Source of the DNA: Ophiobolus disseminans
Taxonomy: Eukaryota > Ascomycota > Dothideomycetes > Pleosporales > Phaeosphaeriaceae
Direction of reading: 5' to 3'
DNA length: 64,000 nt
Assembly: GCA_010093685.1 (NCBI GenBank)
Contig: MU006236.1
Location: forward strand, 401,068 to 465,067
The position numbers and the translations under genes were made by a program. Shown here piece by piece: positions 1-12,204 of this stretch. Positions within the stretch are counted from its first letter, which is position 1. Each line of letters starts with the position of its first letter. The notes below the pieces were generated by a model. The model did no database searches and was not told the DNA's origin. It saw only the letters and a list, made by a program, of their open reading frames with translations.

Positions 1-1575
1 TCTAGCCTAGCATATCTAATAACATACGTCGCTTTGTCCGCAACTGTAACATCTGTAGACGCATTAAGCTCTAGAGAGATAGGTTGCAAGGCTTCCTAAA
101 ACCACTGCTACTCTCTAAACGTATCTAGAAAGAGATCTTAATAGACTTTATTAAAGGACTGCTAGAAAGCAATAGCTGTACAACACTTCTTGTTGTTACA
201 GATCGGTTAAGCAAGGATATTATCCTTATTCTCTTAAAGGACACTAGAGCAGAAATAGTTACTTACAACTTCCTGCAGTATGTAGTTGCCTACTACTAGC
301 TACCTAATGCTATTGTCTCCGACCGTGGTACCTAGTTTACTAGTTATTTCTAGGCTATCCTAACTAAGATAATAAACATTATACGCCGCTTATCTACAGT
401 ATAGCATCTACAGACTAATAGATCTACTAAGAGGATAAACAGCATTATTAAAGCCTATCTCCGTGCCTTTATTAGGTAGGGACAGAGCAATTAGGTAGAC
501 CTTCTTCTAATAGCCTCAATTGCTATTAAAGGACGCGAAGCAAGGTCAACAAGGGTCTTACCCTTCTTCCTTCAACATGGCTATAATGTTAACCCTATCT
601 AACTAGATATCTCTTAAGGACTAAACTAAGAAGAGCTAGAAGTACATCTGCGACCTAATTATAATAAGGCAAAGGCAATTGTTAAGAAGCTTAAGCATGC
701 TTTTGACATAGCACAAACTACAATAGCTAAAGCATAGCAAGAGTAGGAGCGTTAGGCAAACAAGCATAGGCATAAGCCTTCTACACTGCAAGTGAATAAC
801 AAAGTCTAGCTCTCCTACAGGAAGTAACTGTTAAATAGAAGACTAAATAAGAAACTTAACTAGAAGAATGCTAAATACACAGTTATTAAGGTTATTAGCC
901 TACACTTAGTTAGGCTTAACACACTACTAGGTATCTACAATGTCTTCTATATAGATCGCCTAAGACTAGCTTCCTTAGATCCCTTCCCTAGCTAGCCTAA
1001 TAACGACACTTAACTAGCACCTATCCTAGTTAATAGAGAACTAGAATCAGAAGTGGAACAGATTATAGCTGAAGTGACCTACAGGAATAGGCTGTTCTTT
1101 AAGGTTAAATAGACTAGATATGCCCTTACAACCTTTAAGCTAGTAGAAAATCTTAAAGATAATATAGCCTTAGATAAGTAGGAAGCCTTCACTGCTCTAT
1201 ACCGCAATCAACACTCTAAACAGCTTCTAGCTGGATTTAGGAGAGGTGATAAAGGGCAGTACTTTAGACATAACACTACTGCACATAGATTAGAGAGAGG
1301 GGGTAATATAAGAGGTTAGACCTCTGCTATTCTTAGTAGAGTCACTTTAGTTCAATAGAAGAGCATAGAATGTTATAGAATGTCCTAGAATGTCCAGGAA
1401 CTAACTAGAACAAGACATAATCTTCTAACAGCTGACAAATGCTGATGTATGTAGAAACTTCCAGAAGCTAGCAGTCTGCTATAAAGTTAGTCTGCTCTCT
1501 TGCTCTAGATAGACTCTATCGAATTTATCACGGTTAAACCTAGCCTTTCTGCAGTCTTCTGCCTAGCCCCTTATA
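1..1575 (+). mobile_element. 3' part of a RIP-decayed Ty3/Gypsy chromovirus (copy 1)
   Basis: Forward-strand translation, ignoring stops, gives the integrase core (IVSDRGTQFTSYF around 310-350), the integrase C-terminal region (about 780-990) and a chromodomain-like tail (about 1050-1195). The 3' LTR follows. Nearly every stop is TAG where Trp or Gln is expected, which is the RIP pattern. The sequence matches the complete element at 14267-20265 base for base over long stretches, so both belong to one family. The 5' part lies outside the window. The element abuts Copia coding sequence at 1576, so it probably inserted into the Copia reverse transcriptase/RNase H region. It is non-functional. 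Confidence 0.9.
1307..1575 (+). repeat. 3' LTR of Gypsy copy 1 (269 bp)
   Basis: It aligns with the LTRs at 14267-14625 and 19887-20265 from TGTAAGAGG-type start to CCCCTTACA-type end. Both terminal dinucleotides have decayed (TATA at each end), consistent with C-to-T change. It carries far fewer copies of the internal 20-bp tandem repeat than the other LTRs, which accounts for its short length. Confidence 0.88.
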
Positions 1576-4500
1576 AGAGGTAGTCGACGATCTGCATAGC
1601 GTAGTTATAGTGATCCTCTGTTAGATTGCTTATTGCTCGAGCAAGGTAGTTGACATAGAATGCTACGTCTGTCCGAATTTGTGACGCTAGGTATAGTAGT
1701 TTGCTAATAAGCGATTGGTATCGCTGTATAAGCTAGGGCGGAGCCTAATCGTCCTTAAGTCGAAGCTTAAGCTTAAGCGCCTTAAGATCTATAGGATAAT
1801 AGCGAGCTAGGGCGTTAGTGCGCTTAAAGTCGTGTGCGAGCTTATTAATGTACGACTCTATAGAGAGCTTAATAGCTCGTTGAGCGCGATCGCGACGGAT
1901 TCGGATACTAAGATAGTGTAAGTTAGGGCCTAGGTCGCGACACTTGTACTTTCTAAGTACGAGCTTCTTAAGAGCAGCTATCTCCTTCTTCGTACGCGTA
2001 ATCAGGACGAGATCGTCAACGTATGCGAGAATAATGCTGCCTATTGCAGTGTTGATGAATACGCATAGGTCTGCCTTAATTAGCAGATACCCGATTGAGG
2101 CTAGGTAGCGAGCCAGCTCCTCGTACTATAGTCGCGGAGAGCGACGTAGGCCGTATAGGGCCTTGCGGAGCTTAGCTAGCTTACCGTTAGGTAGGCGAAT
2201 ATAGATGTCTTCGTCTTTGTCGAGGTGGCCGTTGAGGAAGGCTGTGACGACGTTAAGTTAGTCGCACTCTAGGTCTAGAGCGGCGACGAGGGCGAGTAGT
2301 GCTTTAAGAGTGGTTGAGCGGGCGACTGCGGCGTAGGTCTCGCGCTAAAATGTAAGGGGCCAGGCAGAAGACTGCAGAAAGGCTAGGTAGAACAGTGATG
2401 AATTCGATAGAGTCTATCTAGAGCTAGAGAGCAGGCTGACTTTATAGCAGACTGCTAGCTTCTAGAAGTATCTACTTACATCAGCATTTGTCAGCTGTTA
2501 GAAGAACATATCTTGTTCTAGCTAGTTCCCGGACATTCTGTAACATTCTAGGACATTCTATAACACTCTAGGATATTCTATAATGTTCTAGAACATTCTA
2601 TAATGTTCTAGGACATTCTATAATGTTCTAGGACATTCTATAATGTTCTAGGACATTCTATAATGTTCTAGGACATTCTATAATGTTCTAGAACATTCTA
2701 TAATATTCTAGGCTCTTTCATTGAACCGAAGTGACTCCACTAAGAATAGCAGAGGTCTAACCTCTTACATAAAAATTAGTGTCCTAGCGGTTGCTATACA
2801 CAATAAGCCGAGCTTTAAAGCGTACGAGCTTGCTAGCATCGTCGAGTTTGTATTTGTATATCTACTTTATAGATAGAGCGAAGATGCCTGTAGGCAACGT
2901 TACAACAGTCTCCTAAGTGCTATTATTATTATGCGACTAGTACTCCTCACTCTCCGCAAGCAGCTATTGTTTGTTGAAACAGTAGTGTCGAGCCTGTTTC
3001 GCGCTAGTTAGTTCGGGAGAGAGGATTAGGTCGTCTCTAGTAACACTAGATAAATAGTTAATAGCGCTAGCAAAGCAGCGAGCTACCGTAGGAGGGATGT
3101 GTTTGAGGCTAATTGCCGCTGTTAGACGAGCAGCTTTTGCAGTTAGATTGCGACGCCTCTTTGTATTAAGGATAAGGCGGTTATCTTTATCTACAGTGAT
3201 ATTAAGGTAACGAGGAGCTTCTCTATCGTCTATATCGTTGCAATTGTTAAGGCCTCTAAAGTTATAGCCTTAGCTAGCTTTAGGTAGGTAGAATTTGTTA
3301 AGTTGTGCAACGATAGACTTGTTGCCCTTACCCCTAGTCCCTAGGACTATTAAGGTAATATCTAGTAACAACGGAGGTGTCTGTAGAGTAGATTAGGCTA
3401 GTAAGCTAGCAATCTAAATATCTATTAGGGCGGTATCTTAGGTTGTAGAGTGAGATACTTTAAGAAGCGGAGCAGACGCCCACTTAACGCTGCTTGTACG
3501 GATAAGCTTCTAATAATTAAGGTCCTACAAAAGATAGATTTAAGAGCTCTCGCAGCTAACAAAGTAGGCCTTTGTTGCGCGGGCTAAAAACTTATCGCTC
3601 TGTATGCGACGCTGTTCTAGAATATAGACCTAGCTAGCTTCGCTAAACTTGCGTAGGGCGCAAAGATTTAGGATAGGATTTAGGGTACCTATATACTCAA
3701 GGAGCATCTAGCGAGGCGTCTTGCTGTCAGCTAGGGCAGTAGTTAGGTAGTAATTAATAAGTTTAGTAGCGTAGCGTGCAGCATACGGCTACATTAACTT
3801 TAGAAGATGTAGAGCTCTAATTATTATAAGACGAACGCGCGCTTCTTCGATTCGGTTACTTAACTTAGCTACTCTGTTCTAGTGTAAGGTGTAGGGCGTA
3901 GAAGCCTTAAAGACTGTGCTGAGCTAGGAGAGTTGCTCCTTTGTCTTGTTGTTGACAAGGACCTTATTATTATCTAGATAGCAAATAGCGACCGTAGCCT
4001 TATACTGTGTCTTAGTTATACGTAGAAAGCGCAGCAACGAGTCTGTACAGCTGTCCTTAGTAGTAGTAACGTCGATCTAGCAATAGCGTGTGTAGTTGTT
4101 AGTGTAGATAATCCACTAGCGCTCTTTGTCAATGCCGACAGGCGTAATAGGACTAACTATATTAATATAGATTCGCCTAAACAGGCGAGTCGCTTACTAA
4201 GGCAGACAGCGTAAGATTTGTTTGCGAGTATTGCTAAGAAGGCAGACCTTACAGAAAAAGTTCTAGGTGCCCTAGAGCTTAAGACTAATCGTGGTCTTTA
4301 CAAGCTGCTTTAAGGCATTAATATTAGCATGTCTAAATGTCTCGTAGAGCTTAGTTAAGAAGACCTTTCGCGTTAGGATTATAGCTAAATTAGGTCGAGG
4401 TAAGTAAGCTAAGACAAACGCAAGTGCTCTCGCAGCCTCGAGCTTGTTCTAAGCTTGCAGTAAGTTTAGGATACTGTTAATCTTAGGCGTGTACCTAATC

Positions 4501-6180
4501 TCGTGCATATTAGATTTGCAGTAGATCTTCTTATCCTAGCTGTAGTAGTATAAGCCTTTCTAGCGAATTTTAGAGTGAGAGATAATAGAGACAAACATGT
4601 CAGGCGCGTAGAGCACCTTTAAGAATTGTACAACGTTAATTAAGCCGCTGCTTTGTAGGATAGAGAGTTTAATAGTACTAGTCGCCTTAACTTGTACAAT
4701 ACTAGCTCTAGTCTTAATAGCTAAGCAGGTACTCTTACGTTCGAAGCTAATAAAGCGATTATAGGTATTGCAGATGTAATCTGTCGCACCTGTGTTAATA
4801 ATCGTCTGGTCTTTGTACTTAGTTTAGCTAGCAATTAGCATAGTCAGCTCTAAGACCTTAGCAGTATTGCTAGTAATTAAGGTAGAGGTAAAATTAAAAT
4901 GCTTACTGCAGCAGTCGTTTGTCGCGGAGCTATCGAAAGAGACACTGTAGTTGCGTTGATTATTAATTATTACTGCTGCTGTTATTAAGGCAGTTAACTA
5001 GTTACTGCGCACAGCTTGTCGATCTCGCTATTCCTGCGACGCGAGATGAGGGAAAGCTACCTAGCAGGCAGCTCCGGCACCCTAGTGTTCGCGCTTGCAA
5101 TGCTCGCAGAGAGAGTACGCAAGCTTAGGCTTACTATTATTTATAGCATTGTTTGTGTTGTTGTTTAAGACAGTGCTGCTTCCGCTACGTTCTCTACCGC
5201 TGTGTCCTCTGCCGCGGCCTCTGCTACGCTAGTTGCCACCCTCTTGTTAGTTAGGACTTCTACCTACAGTGTCTTTGTTGTCGCTAGCAGCGTTCTGCTG
5301 TTTCTTAGTAACAAAGAATGCAGTCTTAACAGGGTCATCGCGACGAGCTTTGTTGTTAATTTCCTGTATTATAGAGTCGTGTGTAAGGCTGCCCTTTAAG
5401 CGCATATCGCGTCGTACGACTCGCGCGTAATCTAGGTAGAACTCCTCGATTGCGAGGATGAACTGGTATAGCACGCCCTTCTCGGGCAGCTTAAGGTTCA
5501 TGTCCTTTAACCTGTTGAGTAAGGCGCAGAACTTGTCCGTGAACTTAAGCGTATTTGGGCAATTAGCGCAGCGGAGCTTAAAGAAATCAGCCTAAGCTGT
5601 ACAGGCTTCATTGAGGCCCTCGTCACGATAGCGGCGAGTAATCTCTCTATACTACTCTACTGCGGTTTAGAGGCCTTGGATTGCTTCGTAGACCTCGCGT
5701 GGAATTAAAGTGAGGAAAGTTATCTTAAGGGCGGCGTCGAGCTTGCCCTAATACTTAAGCCTCTCTTTCTACTTCTCTGCAGACTTAATAATGTAGTTGT
5801 TGATTGACTAACAATTGTCGTCAAATATCTTACGTTTAGACATAAGCTTAATATGCTCGTTGTTACTTAGATCTAGCGTAGTCCTATCTAGTGGCTTAGG
5901 CTCGTCGATAAGGCTGGCGTACGATAGAGTAGCTAGTCGCAGCTTCTCGCTAGTAAGGACCTCTATCGCGTCGTAAATCTGCGCGTACAGTGTAATAGCA
6001 GCATCCTATTTCTAGAAGTTCGAGCTAGAGGCGTTGAGCTTTAGGACAGCTGCTTGCGCGTCGTAGATGCCTATTTTAGAGTATAACGTCGTAGTGTTTT
6101 TAGTGAGTTCGCGAGCGGAAGCCTTACTAACGCTAGGCTGCGTCGCACGTCAATCGAATGCGGCAAAGGCAGTACTCCTA
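1576..6180 (-). mobile_element. RIP-decayed Ty1/Copia retrotransposon relic
   Basis: Read on the reverse strand from about 6150 down, ignoring stops, the order is Copia-type: a gag region (about 6150-5250), a CCHC zinc knuckle (CEHCKREH...C near 5095), a protease core where the usual DTGA reads NTGA (near 4800), the GAG-pre-integrase segment (about 4500-4250), integrase, and reverse transcriptase with AYVDDLVLIT near 2020. RNase H is cut off at 1575 by the Gypsy copy. A solo LTR sits inside at 2351-2769. Stops are mostly TAG. The LTRs of this element were not located, and the right boundary near 6180 is approximate. Confidence 0.85.
2351..2769 (-). repeat. Solo LTR of the Gypsy family, TSD TAAAA
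   Basis: It is the reverse complement of the Gypsy LTR (starts TGTAAGGGGC, ends CCTCTTACA). It is flanked by the 5-bp direct repeat TAAAA at 2346-2350 and 2770-2774, so it is a complete insertion reduced to one LTR by recombination. It is the longest LTR here (419 bp) because it has the most copies of the 20-bp internal repeat. It interrupts the Copia reverse transcriptase region. Confidence 0.93.
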
Positions 6181-6189
6181 GTCGGTCGT

Positions 6190-7640
6190 TAGTGAGTTTT
6201 ATAAGGGCTTATAACCTAATAAAAGGCATAAGTAAGATGCGAACTTGTTTATTATTGTAAGCTATCGGAACTAGCTATGTAGAAGAAACGAGCTAAACAG
6301 ACGCTAGTCCCAAAGAGGTACACATGTGACTTGTACCTTCGAACAATTATAAGAGGATTATGCTGGATTTGCAACAATTACGGCTACCTAGGATTGGACT
6401 GCGAACAACCCTATTACCTTATAGATACCTAAACAACTTATAAGACTAGACTAGCTCTTATAAAGGTAGCTAAAGTACAGTACAGTATCTAGGACAAGGC
6501 CCTGCAATACAACTTCCTCTTAAACCAATAAGATAGAATAGAGAGACTCTTAATACATCAAGAACGTTAGGATAATCCTAAGTTCCTAGCTAACCTCGAA
6601 GAATCCGAAGGTAGCTAGATAGATAAGGAAATCTCTAATCTTAACCTAACAGAGCTCGAGATCGCCAACAAGGAAGAAACCCCTCTAGTATCTATTAACG
6701 CTAGGGTATACCTTAGCTAACACTAAGTAGGCCTATGTAGCTACTGTAGATTAGAGGTTTACTAGGAAGCGACCTGAATGCTTAGAGAACACCTAATTAA
6801 GATTAACGCCCTAGGGATGTTACTACAACCTAGGCTAGAATGCACTAAGAAGTAAAGAAACCTATAGTACGAATGCACGCAAGACGACTGCGGCTACTAT
6901 ACGGTTACTAAACACTAGACAGGATAGTACCCGTTAAAGATAGAAGAAATAGCTAACGGAAAGACTAGCTATATAGGCTACTTAGAAGTATACTTAGACT
7001 CTACCTGCGAATAGTACACGTTGCTCGTGAAACACGAACTGTTAGAATAGGTAAGCTGCGATTGAAACGACGTTAGAATAGAATGTAGTTTCTATTACTT
7101 CTAGAAACACGCTACAACTATAGACAAAAAAGCATTTACGCATAAATACCTAAACGAGGATAAGTGCATCGACCCCCCTATAGGATCCACGATATAGAAG
7201 CAGTGGAGGTGTCTAAATAGACAAAAAACTAGGACGCTACTAGGGATAGGGTTCCCCTAGGCAAATAGCCTCTATGCGAACCCAGAAAGTAGCAGCGGCA
7301 CGCGGCTACTCCCTGAGATTGCACGCAGACGTGACAATTAACGGCAAAACTCTTATAGCGCTTATTAATAGCGGAGCTAAGAAAATAGTTATCTCCTCGT
7401 ACTAGATAATAAAGAGCGGAACGGAGTTCCGTACTAAGGACTAACTATACCCTATAGTTATGATTAACTATTCCCTAATCTAATACAGCGGCGGAATAAT
7501 TAATCTTAAGACAGAGAAGATTACACTAAATGTTAACAGCATCACTAATGCGTTGCACATTAACATCATGAGACTAGAAGACCTAGATATAGTAATTAGT
7601 AAAGAAGCAGACAGCAAGCCTGCATCAGGAAATAGGTGCA
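6190..7640 (+). mobile_element. Retroelement relic with zinc-finger-like motifs and retropepsin
   Basis: Forward translation across stops shows Cys-rich stretches (LCSYCRLE near 6735, YECTQDDCGYY near 6870) and then an aspartic-protease-like segment near 7330-7590 in which the D-S/T-G-A active site reads INSGA. A family cannot be assigned beyond a retrovirus-like gag-protease region. No LTRs were recognised. Sequence character changes sharply near 7640 from AT-rich, CTAG-rich repeat to balanced single-copy DNA. Confidence 0.55.
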
Positions 7641-8785
7641 CCCTGTTTGGGTAACCCGGCGCTCGCTTAACGTTCACAGCAGGGTATAAAACGTCATCTC
7701 TGCGCCGTAAGGTTCGGACGCCTTCATCCCTTTCCCCTCTACTTCGCACAACAATCAGTACTGTCTGTGAAGTCTGCCTCGTGGCAAGCGCGTTTGGTGT
7801 AGATGCAAGTCCCATCACAGTGCTATGTGGCGTCTGACGTCGCATGCGTCACGCGCACGCCAGCGCGTCGCCTCTGCAGAGAGACATTGCTACCAGGAAA
7901 GACTCAGACACCCGCTGCTAGATTTTACTAACGCTGGTCTAGGGACAACCGCGCTCTTACTGCTGGTATCATCATCATGATCATCATGATCAGTAGTCGT
8001 TCCCTCTGCCACCCTCATCGCAACGCACATCCTAAGCCGGCGCCCGCGCCCGAACGCACCCCGAACGCACAACGCACCCGAACGCACGACGCGCCCTGTT
8101 GAGGCAGCTCTCCGACGCGGAGTCGCCGATACCAAGGTACCCTGGCCACATCACTGTCTGTTCTACAGGCAGTCGTTGAACACGGCGTGCTCCCATGCTT
8201 CCGGAGCGCCGCCCATGCCCTTAAGCTACCGCTCTCTATTGGTCGCAGTGCCTCCACTCGTCCTTTATCCAATGCGTCATGTGGTCTGGCGGAAGACAGA
8301 CATGGCATTATTATTGTCTTGGCTCTTGGGGTGGTTTATGCGCTCGCTGGCGTGACTCCACCACGCACGAAGGAAGCATAGCGACCGGCAAGACGGAGCT
8401 GCGCAGCGGTGGCATTGCGTCGTCTCAACGACATTCCACCAGCCCCGCAAGCCCCTTGATTAGAGTCCAACGACGCCATTGGCTATCTTCACTGGTCTGG
8501 CGGCGAGGCGCGGCAGAGCTCTAGCATGAGGCATTGATTTGCCCCTGCAACAGAAGCTATGAGGCAGTGTTGAGATTGTGACGGCTGAGCTTCGTCCTTC
8601 ATGCGTAATCTCGCTGAGGGCTGGAATGTTGCATCCCGAAGTCGCATCGCTTGTCGCATTGGCTGCCTGTTGGGAGATTGCATGAACGAGGTAGACTCTG
8701 AGCTGCAAATCAGACGGATATATAGACGAGCGGCCGGGCAGGGACAGCGACCCAGCATCGCCTCTCAAGCTTTCTCTACTTCAAG
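7641..8785. other. Gene-poor single-copy stretch
   Basis: Balanced base composition with no convincing coding region; the short ORFs overlap one another in all frames. It contains a small CGAACGCAC-type tandem run (about 8050-8095), an ATCATCATGATC repeat (about 7968-7992), and a TATATA-like sequence near 8717. The last could serve the gene starting at 8786. Confidence 0.5.
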
Positions 8786-10414
8786 ATGGCAAATACTTAT
8801 GCGCCAATCGCTTTCCCCTCTGTTCCTTCTTACCCTTCCCACTCATTCATTGAGTATTCCCCTCAGTCTTCCGCCGCTCCCTCAAAAAGAAGGTCGAAAG
8901 GATGCCGAAGCCAACGTGACAGCTCGCCTCATCGCAATATCCTTGGTCTGAGGGACGAATATCACAGAAATGAATCAGCTTCACTTTCGGCTGAATTGAG
9001 TGAGCGTGCCTCTGAGGCAGAATTATTGGAAGCACATGCGTCTCTTACGTGTGAAAACCTCATCCCTTCTGGCATGCATTTCCTTGACCAACCGATTAGC
9101 TACAATGTCACTAATTATAGACGGATGCGCAAGCAAGCCTCGACGGCCTGACAACTAGCACGTCTGAAGTGCAGAAGCATCTACACTACGTGTCTTTGAC
9201 AACACACGAAGCAGATGTTGAACTGAGGCATGGACGTAAGTTACTACCTTGTATGATGAAAGCGCTGTTTGCTGACCAAAGTAGCCGTAGTCGAAAATGA
9301 GATGCTACTCTACCCCACAGAGCGTACAGCAAATTATGTCTCTCCTAGTTATGAAGTAGAGGAGATTCTTACATCCAATGGCCCTGACCACAGGCATGAA
9401 GCTGTCAGCGGTGAACTTTTCAATACCCAACACGAATTCCTTGAGGATCATTACAAGCGTGTTAGGGAGCTGCAAGATCAAACTTTTCACGAGCCTCCAG
9501 AAAAGCTCTTGCGGCGGGGAAACGTTTCACTCAATGAGCCGCAATCGTCGCAGGAGCCGCTCACCCAATCGCTTCAAAGTCCCTCAGCTACTGCTCCACT
9601 GCGAGGCGAACGCTCACCACAACCAAGCAATGGAAACGAGACCCATGAACATACCCAGGACGGATCGTCGCAGGAGCCGCTCTCCCAAGGTCCCTCAGCT
9701 ACTGCTCCACTGCGAGACTTTCCACGGTGTCAGCGCGAATGCTCACCCCGACTAAGCAATGGGAACAAACTCCATAAGCATGCCGAGGACAGTTTCCCTG
9801 GCCACACGTTATATCAAGTTGCCGAGATCAGTCAGTACGACCTACCAATGGGTGGGAATCTCATTGCGGCTACTGTGCGCGCCAGTGGTCTTTGCGCCGA
9901 TCCCTCGTCGGCCCTGAAGCTAGAAATATTTGGCGAACACGGTAGAGTGTTACGCACTACTCGACTTCCTTTCGATTGCTGGTTACTGGTCGGCTATCGC
10001 GACGATACTAGCCACACAATCGCGAATCGGTCAGACGGATCACGAAAGAGAAAGCAGAGGTCTCCTTCCACATGCGACGCGTCAGAATGCTCGGACTACG
10101 ACGATGGCAGTGATTATGGCGAGCCCGATCGAACTCCTCGCAAGCGAATGCGCCTACGCTGGTTGGCTTCTGATGACCAGACCTTGCTGGTCCTCAAAGA
10201 TACGCGGAACATGCCATGGAAGTCGGTAGACGAAAACAAAATACTTCGGATGCTAAATAGTGAACGTGGCGTTGGTTATGTACAACAAGAGAAAATCCGC
10301 GAAAACGCCAGCAAATACAATCAACAACGTCTAAGGTCCCGTGCGACAAGACCTGGCCCGATTCCCGCTGTTGGAACCACCGGACAGCAAACACTTCGAC
10401 GGCCGTATCTCTAG
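8786..10414 (+). CDS. Hypothetical, probably nuclear protein (multi-exon)
   Basis: The main exon (about 9282-10414) is open for some 377 codons. It is preceded by a 46-bp intron (GTAAGT at 9236, GCTGAC branch, AG at 9281) and an in-frame exon running back to at least 9121. The likely start is ATG 8786, which follows a TATATA box and a CT-rich leader, but the splice joining it to 9121-9235 is not resolved (candidate donors 9000 and 9049). The protein is Ser/Pro-rich with a near-repeated motif (SSQEPLSQGPSATAPLR), a basic nuclear-localisation-like stretch (RKRKQR, RKRMRLRW) and a C-terminal WLASDDQTLLVLK...PWKSV segment that recalls a Myb/SANT helix. No function is assigned. Its stop codon overlaps that of the convergent gene at 10411. 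Confidence 0.6.
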
Positions 10415-11339
10415 GCACGAAGTCCATCATGGGGAGGCGTGTTGACATCTTCAGCATCTGACGCGGGAAGAGCGTGGAAAGTAAGCTTGTTGTCTTCCAT
10501 CTACGATCGATGTTAGCTTAGCAATTAGGTCTTGCAGGAAATGCCCGACTTACCTGCCAGGTGCCGCCCTTTGTGTCCCGGTTGTTCGGACCATAGCAGC
10601 CCTGGTTCGTTGCTGCCATGTGCATCAAGTACGTCTTGCAGTTTTCCTCATTCATAGTATAGTCGTCTGTGAGAGTTGAAGATACGAAATTAGTGTTTGT
10701 ATCACATGCACTTCGTACATTCGCACTTACTGCTGGCCCCTTTGTCTCGCTTGTTGTTGACCTCAACTACAGCTTGTCAGTTTCGCTCAAAATACTGATG
10801 ACCGCTTACTTACACTCGACGTGTCCTGGCTGCTCTCCCTTCAGACCAACGCGATTCCCTCTCAGGTCGTCTTTGACATTTTGACTGTCGTCCTGCCACC
10901 GGATAGTGACTGAAATTCTCGATTGGGCCGCGACAACTAAGGGGCCGAACGAACCATCAACGTTCATCGCATTCGATACTCGGCTGCAGAACGCGCTCAC
11001 GGCGCTTCGGTAACCCCACATAGCCTGGTACATATACTCCCCGCGGTCCTCGACGGGTATCCAGCCGGATTTGGGTCCACAGCTTGAGATCTTGTCGGCA
11101 CCGCGTTTGGTCAATCGAACCGCTAGAGAATCATCGTCTTGAGCGTCGGAGACCTTAGCCCATGAGCCGCCGGCCAATTGGATGTCGCGCTTTTCGTGGC
11201 TAGGGAGAACGATGGCCTTACCGCCCTTGAGCATGATTTCTTTCGGCGGATCGATGCTCGCCGACTCGACGGTTTGAGGGGTGGGCGATGCAAGCACCAC
11301 AGCTGCGAAAGCAGCGGAGAGGAGGTGGGTATAATACAT
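10411..11339 (-). CDS. Small secreted protein, 254 aa, four exons
   Basis: Exons 11339-10814, 10766-10731, 10666-10554 and 10500-10411 join in frame (765 nt). The introns are 47, 64 and 53 bp, with GTAAGT donors and CTGAC/CTAAT-type branch sites. The N-terminus is a signal peptide (MYYTHLLSAAFAAVVLASPTP), followed by a pro-region with two Lys-Arg sites (HEKRD, LTKRG) suited to Kex2 processing. The mature part has a few conserved-looking Cys (SCGPKSGW, AFCSRV, ENCKTYL, QGCYGPNN) and ends in a segment of the C...N.P.N...GG.W type seen in many fungal secreted proteins of unknown function. It is divergent from the second secreted protein gene at 12205. It is a candidate effector by position and features only; the role is unknown. 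Confidence 0.82.
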
Positions 11340-12204
11340 GTTGATCGTGGGGCTGTCAAGATTGACGTAAAGAAGGAGTATTGATTGGTGATTTGCTTGG
11401 AAGATGCGGCAAAAGTAGGTTGATGAGGCTGCTTGATGCTTTACTGCTGTAATCCAGCCGGACTTCGAGCTTTATAGATGCGATATGTCCAGCTTTCTTC
11501 GAGGTCATGACGATTTCGCCGTAAGGCTGACTTTGCTAGTCTCGGAATATCAGATTCTGCACCATGTATTCATTTGGCTCCTTCGTAGATCCTCGTTCAA
11601 GTCACTTTTCATACCCCGACTTAGTACGGTTTCATGGTTCCCTTCCTTTCCGTAAGACGATTGCTGCCAAATGGCCTCGAAACTATTCATAGTCTACTGC
11701 TTTTAGCCTTGCTCAACGGCTTAGTGTGGCTGTCGGCCCGTTTCGGGAACTACGTCGTGGTATGGTATGTTGGTGACAGCGCCGCTATGCAGCATGGAAA
11801 CACTACGCCGCTGCACAGTGTGTTGGAAATCAGCCTCACTGTCGGGCTTGGCAGTGGGGATAACCTCAAATGTGGCAAGAACTTCAAATTTCCAAGACGG
11901 CACAGTGCATGATGTCGAATACGTACCAGCTCGACGATGTTTCGGACCTCGGGATCACTCATTTACAACTCAGATGTCCTGACAGCGGTAAAGTTCCAGC
12001 CGGGTTCATAACCCCGATTCAGTGTAGACGCTTCTGGGGTCTGCACTGCTCTGTGGCTATGGGAAGAAGGACTCTTCATTTAAAAGATGCCTCGAGTCCA
12101 ACGAGAGACAGCATCATTCGCCTTTTCACTACCCTCAGTTTACACATTTTCCGGAAAATCCAATCTTTGCAAACATCCTCCTTTCCCTCTTCAATCTAGA
12201 CAAG
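11340..12204. promoter_or_regulatory. Divergent promoter region between two secreted-protein genes
   Basis: These 865 bp separate two secreted-protein genes transcribed outwards. A TATA-like sequence (CTATAAAG read on the reverse strand, about 11470) lies about 130 bp before the left gene. A CATTTAAAAG sequence (12077-12086) and a CT-rich leader directly before ATG 12205 serve the right gene. No convincing ORF is seen inside. The two genes could share control elements. Confidence 0.5.

Noticed and set aside
1..7640. Reassigned TAG codon (alternative genetic code) because TAG is nearly the only stop in the repeats
   Set aside because: Host genes in the same window end with TAG (for example 10411 and 35180) and use TGG and CAG normally; RIP explains the pattern.
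8015..8768. Several overlapping ORFs of 80-120 codons
   Set aside because: They overlap in all frames in GC-rich, partly repetitive DNA, and none shows a start context, splice signals or recognisable domain.
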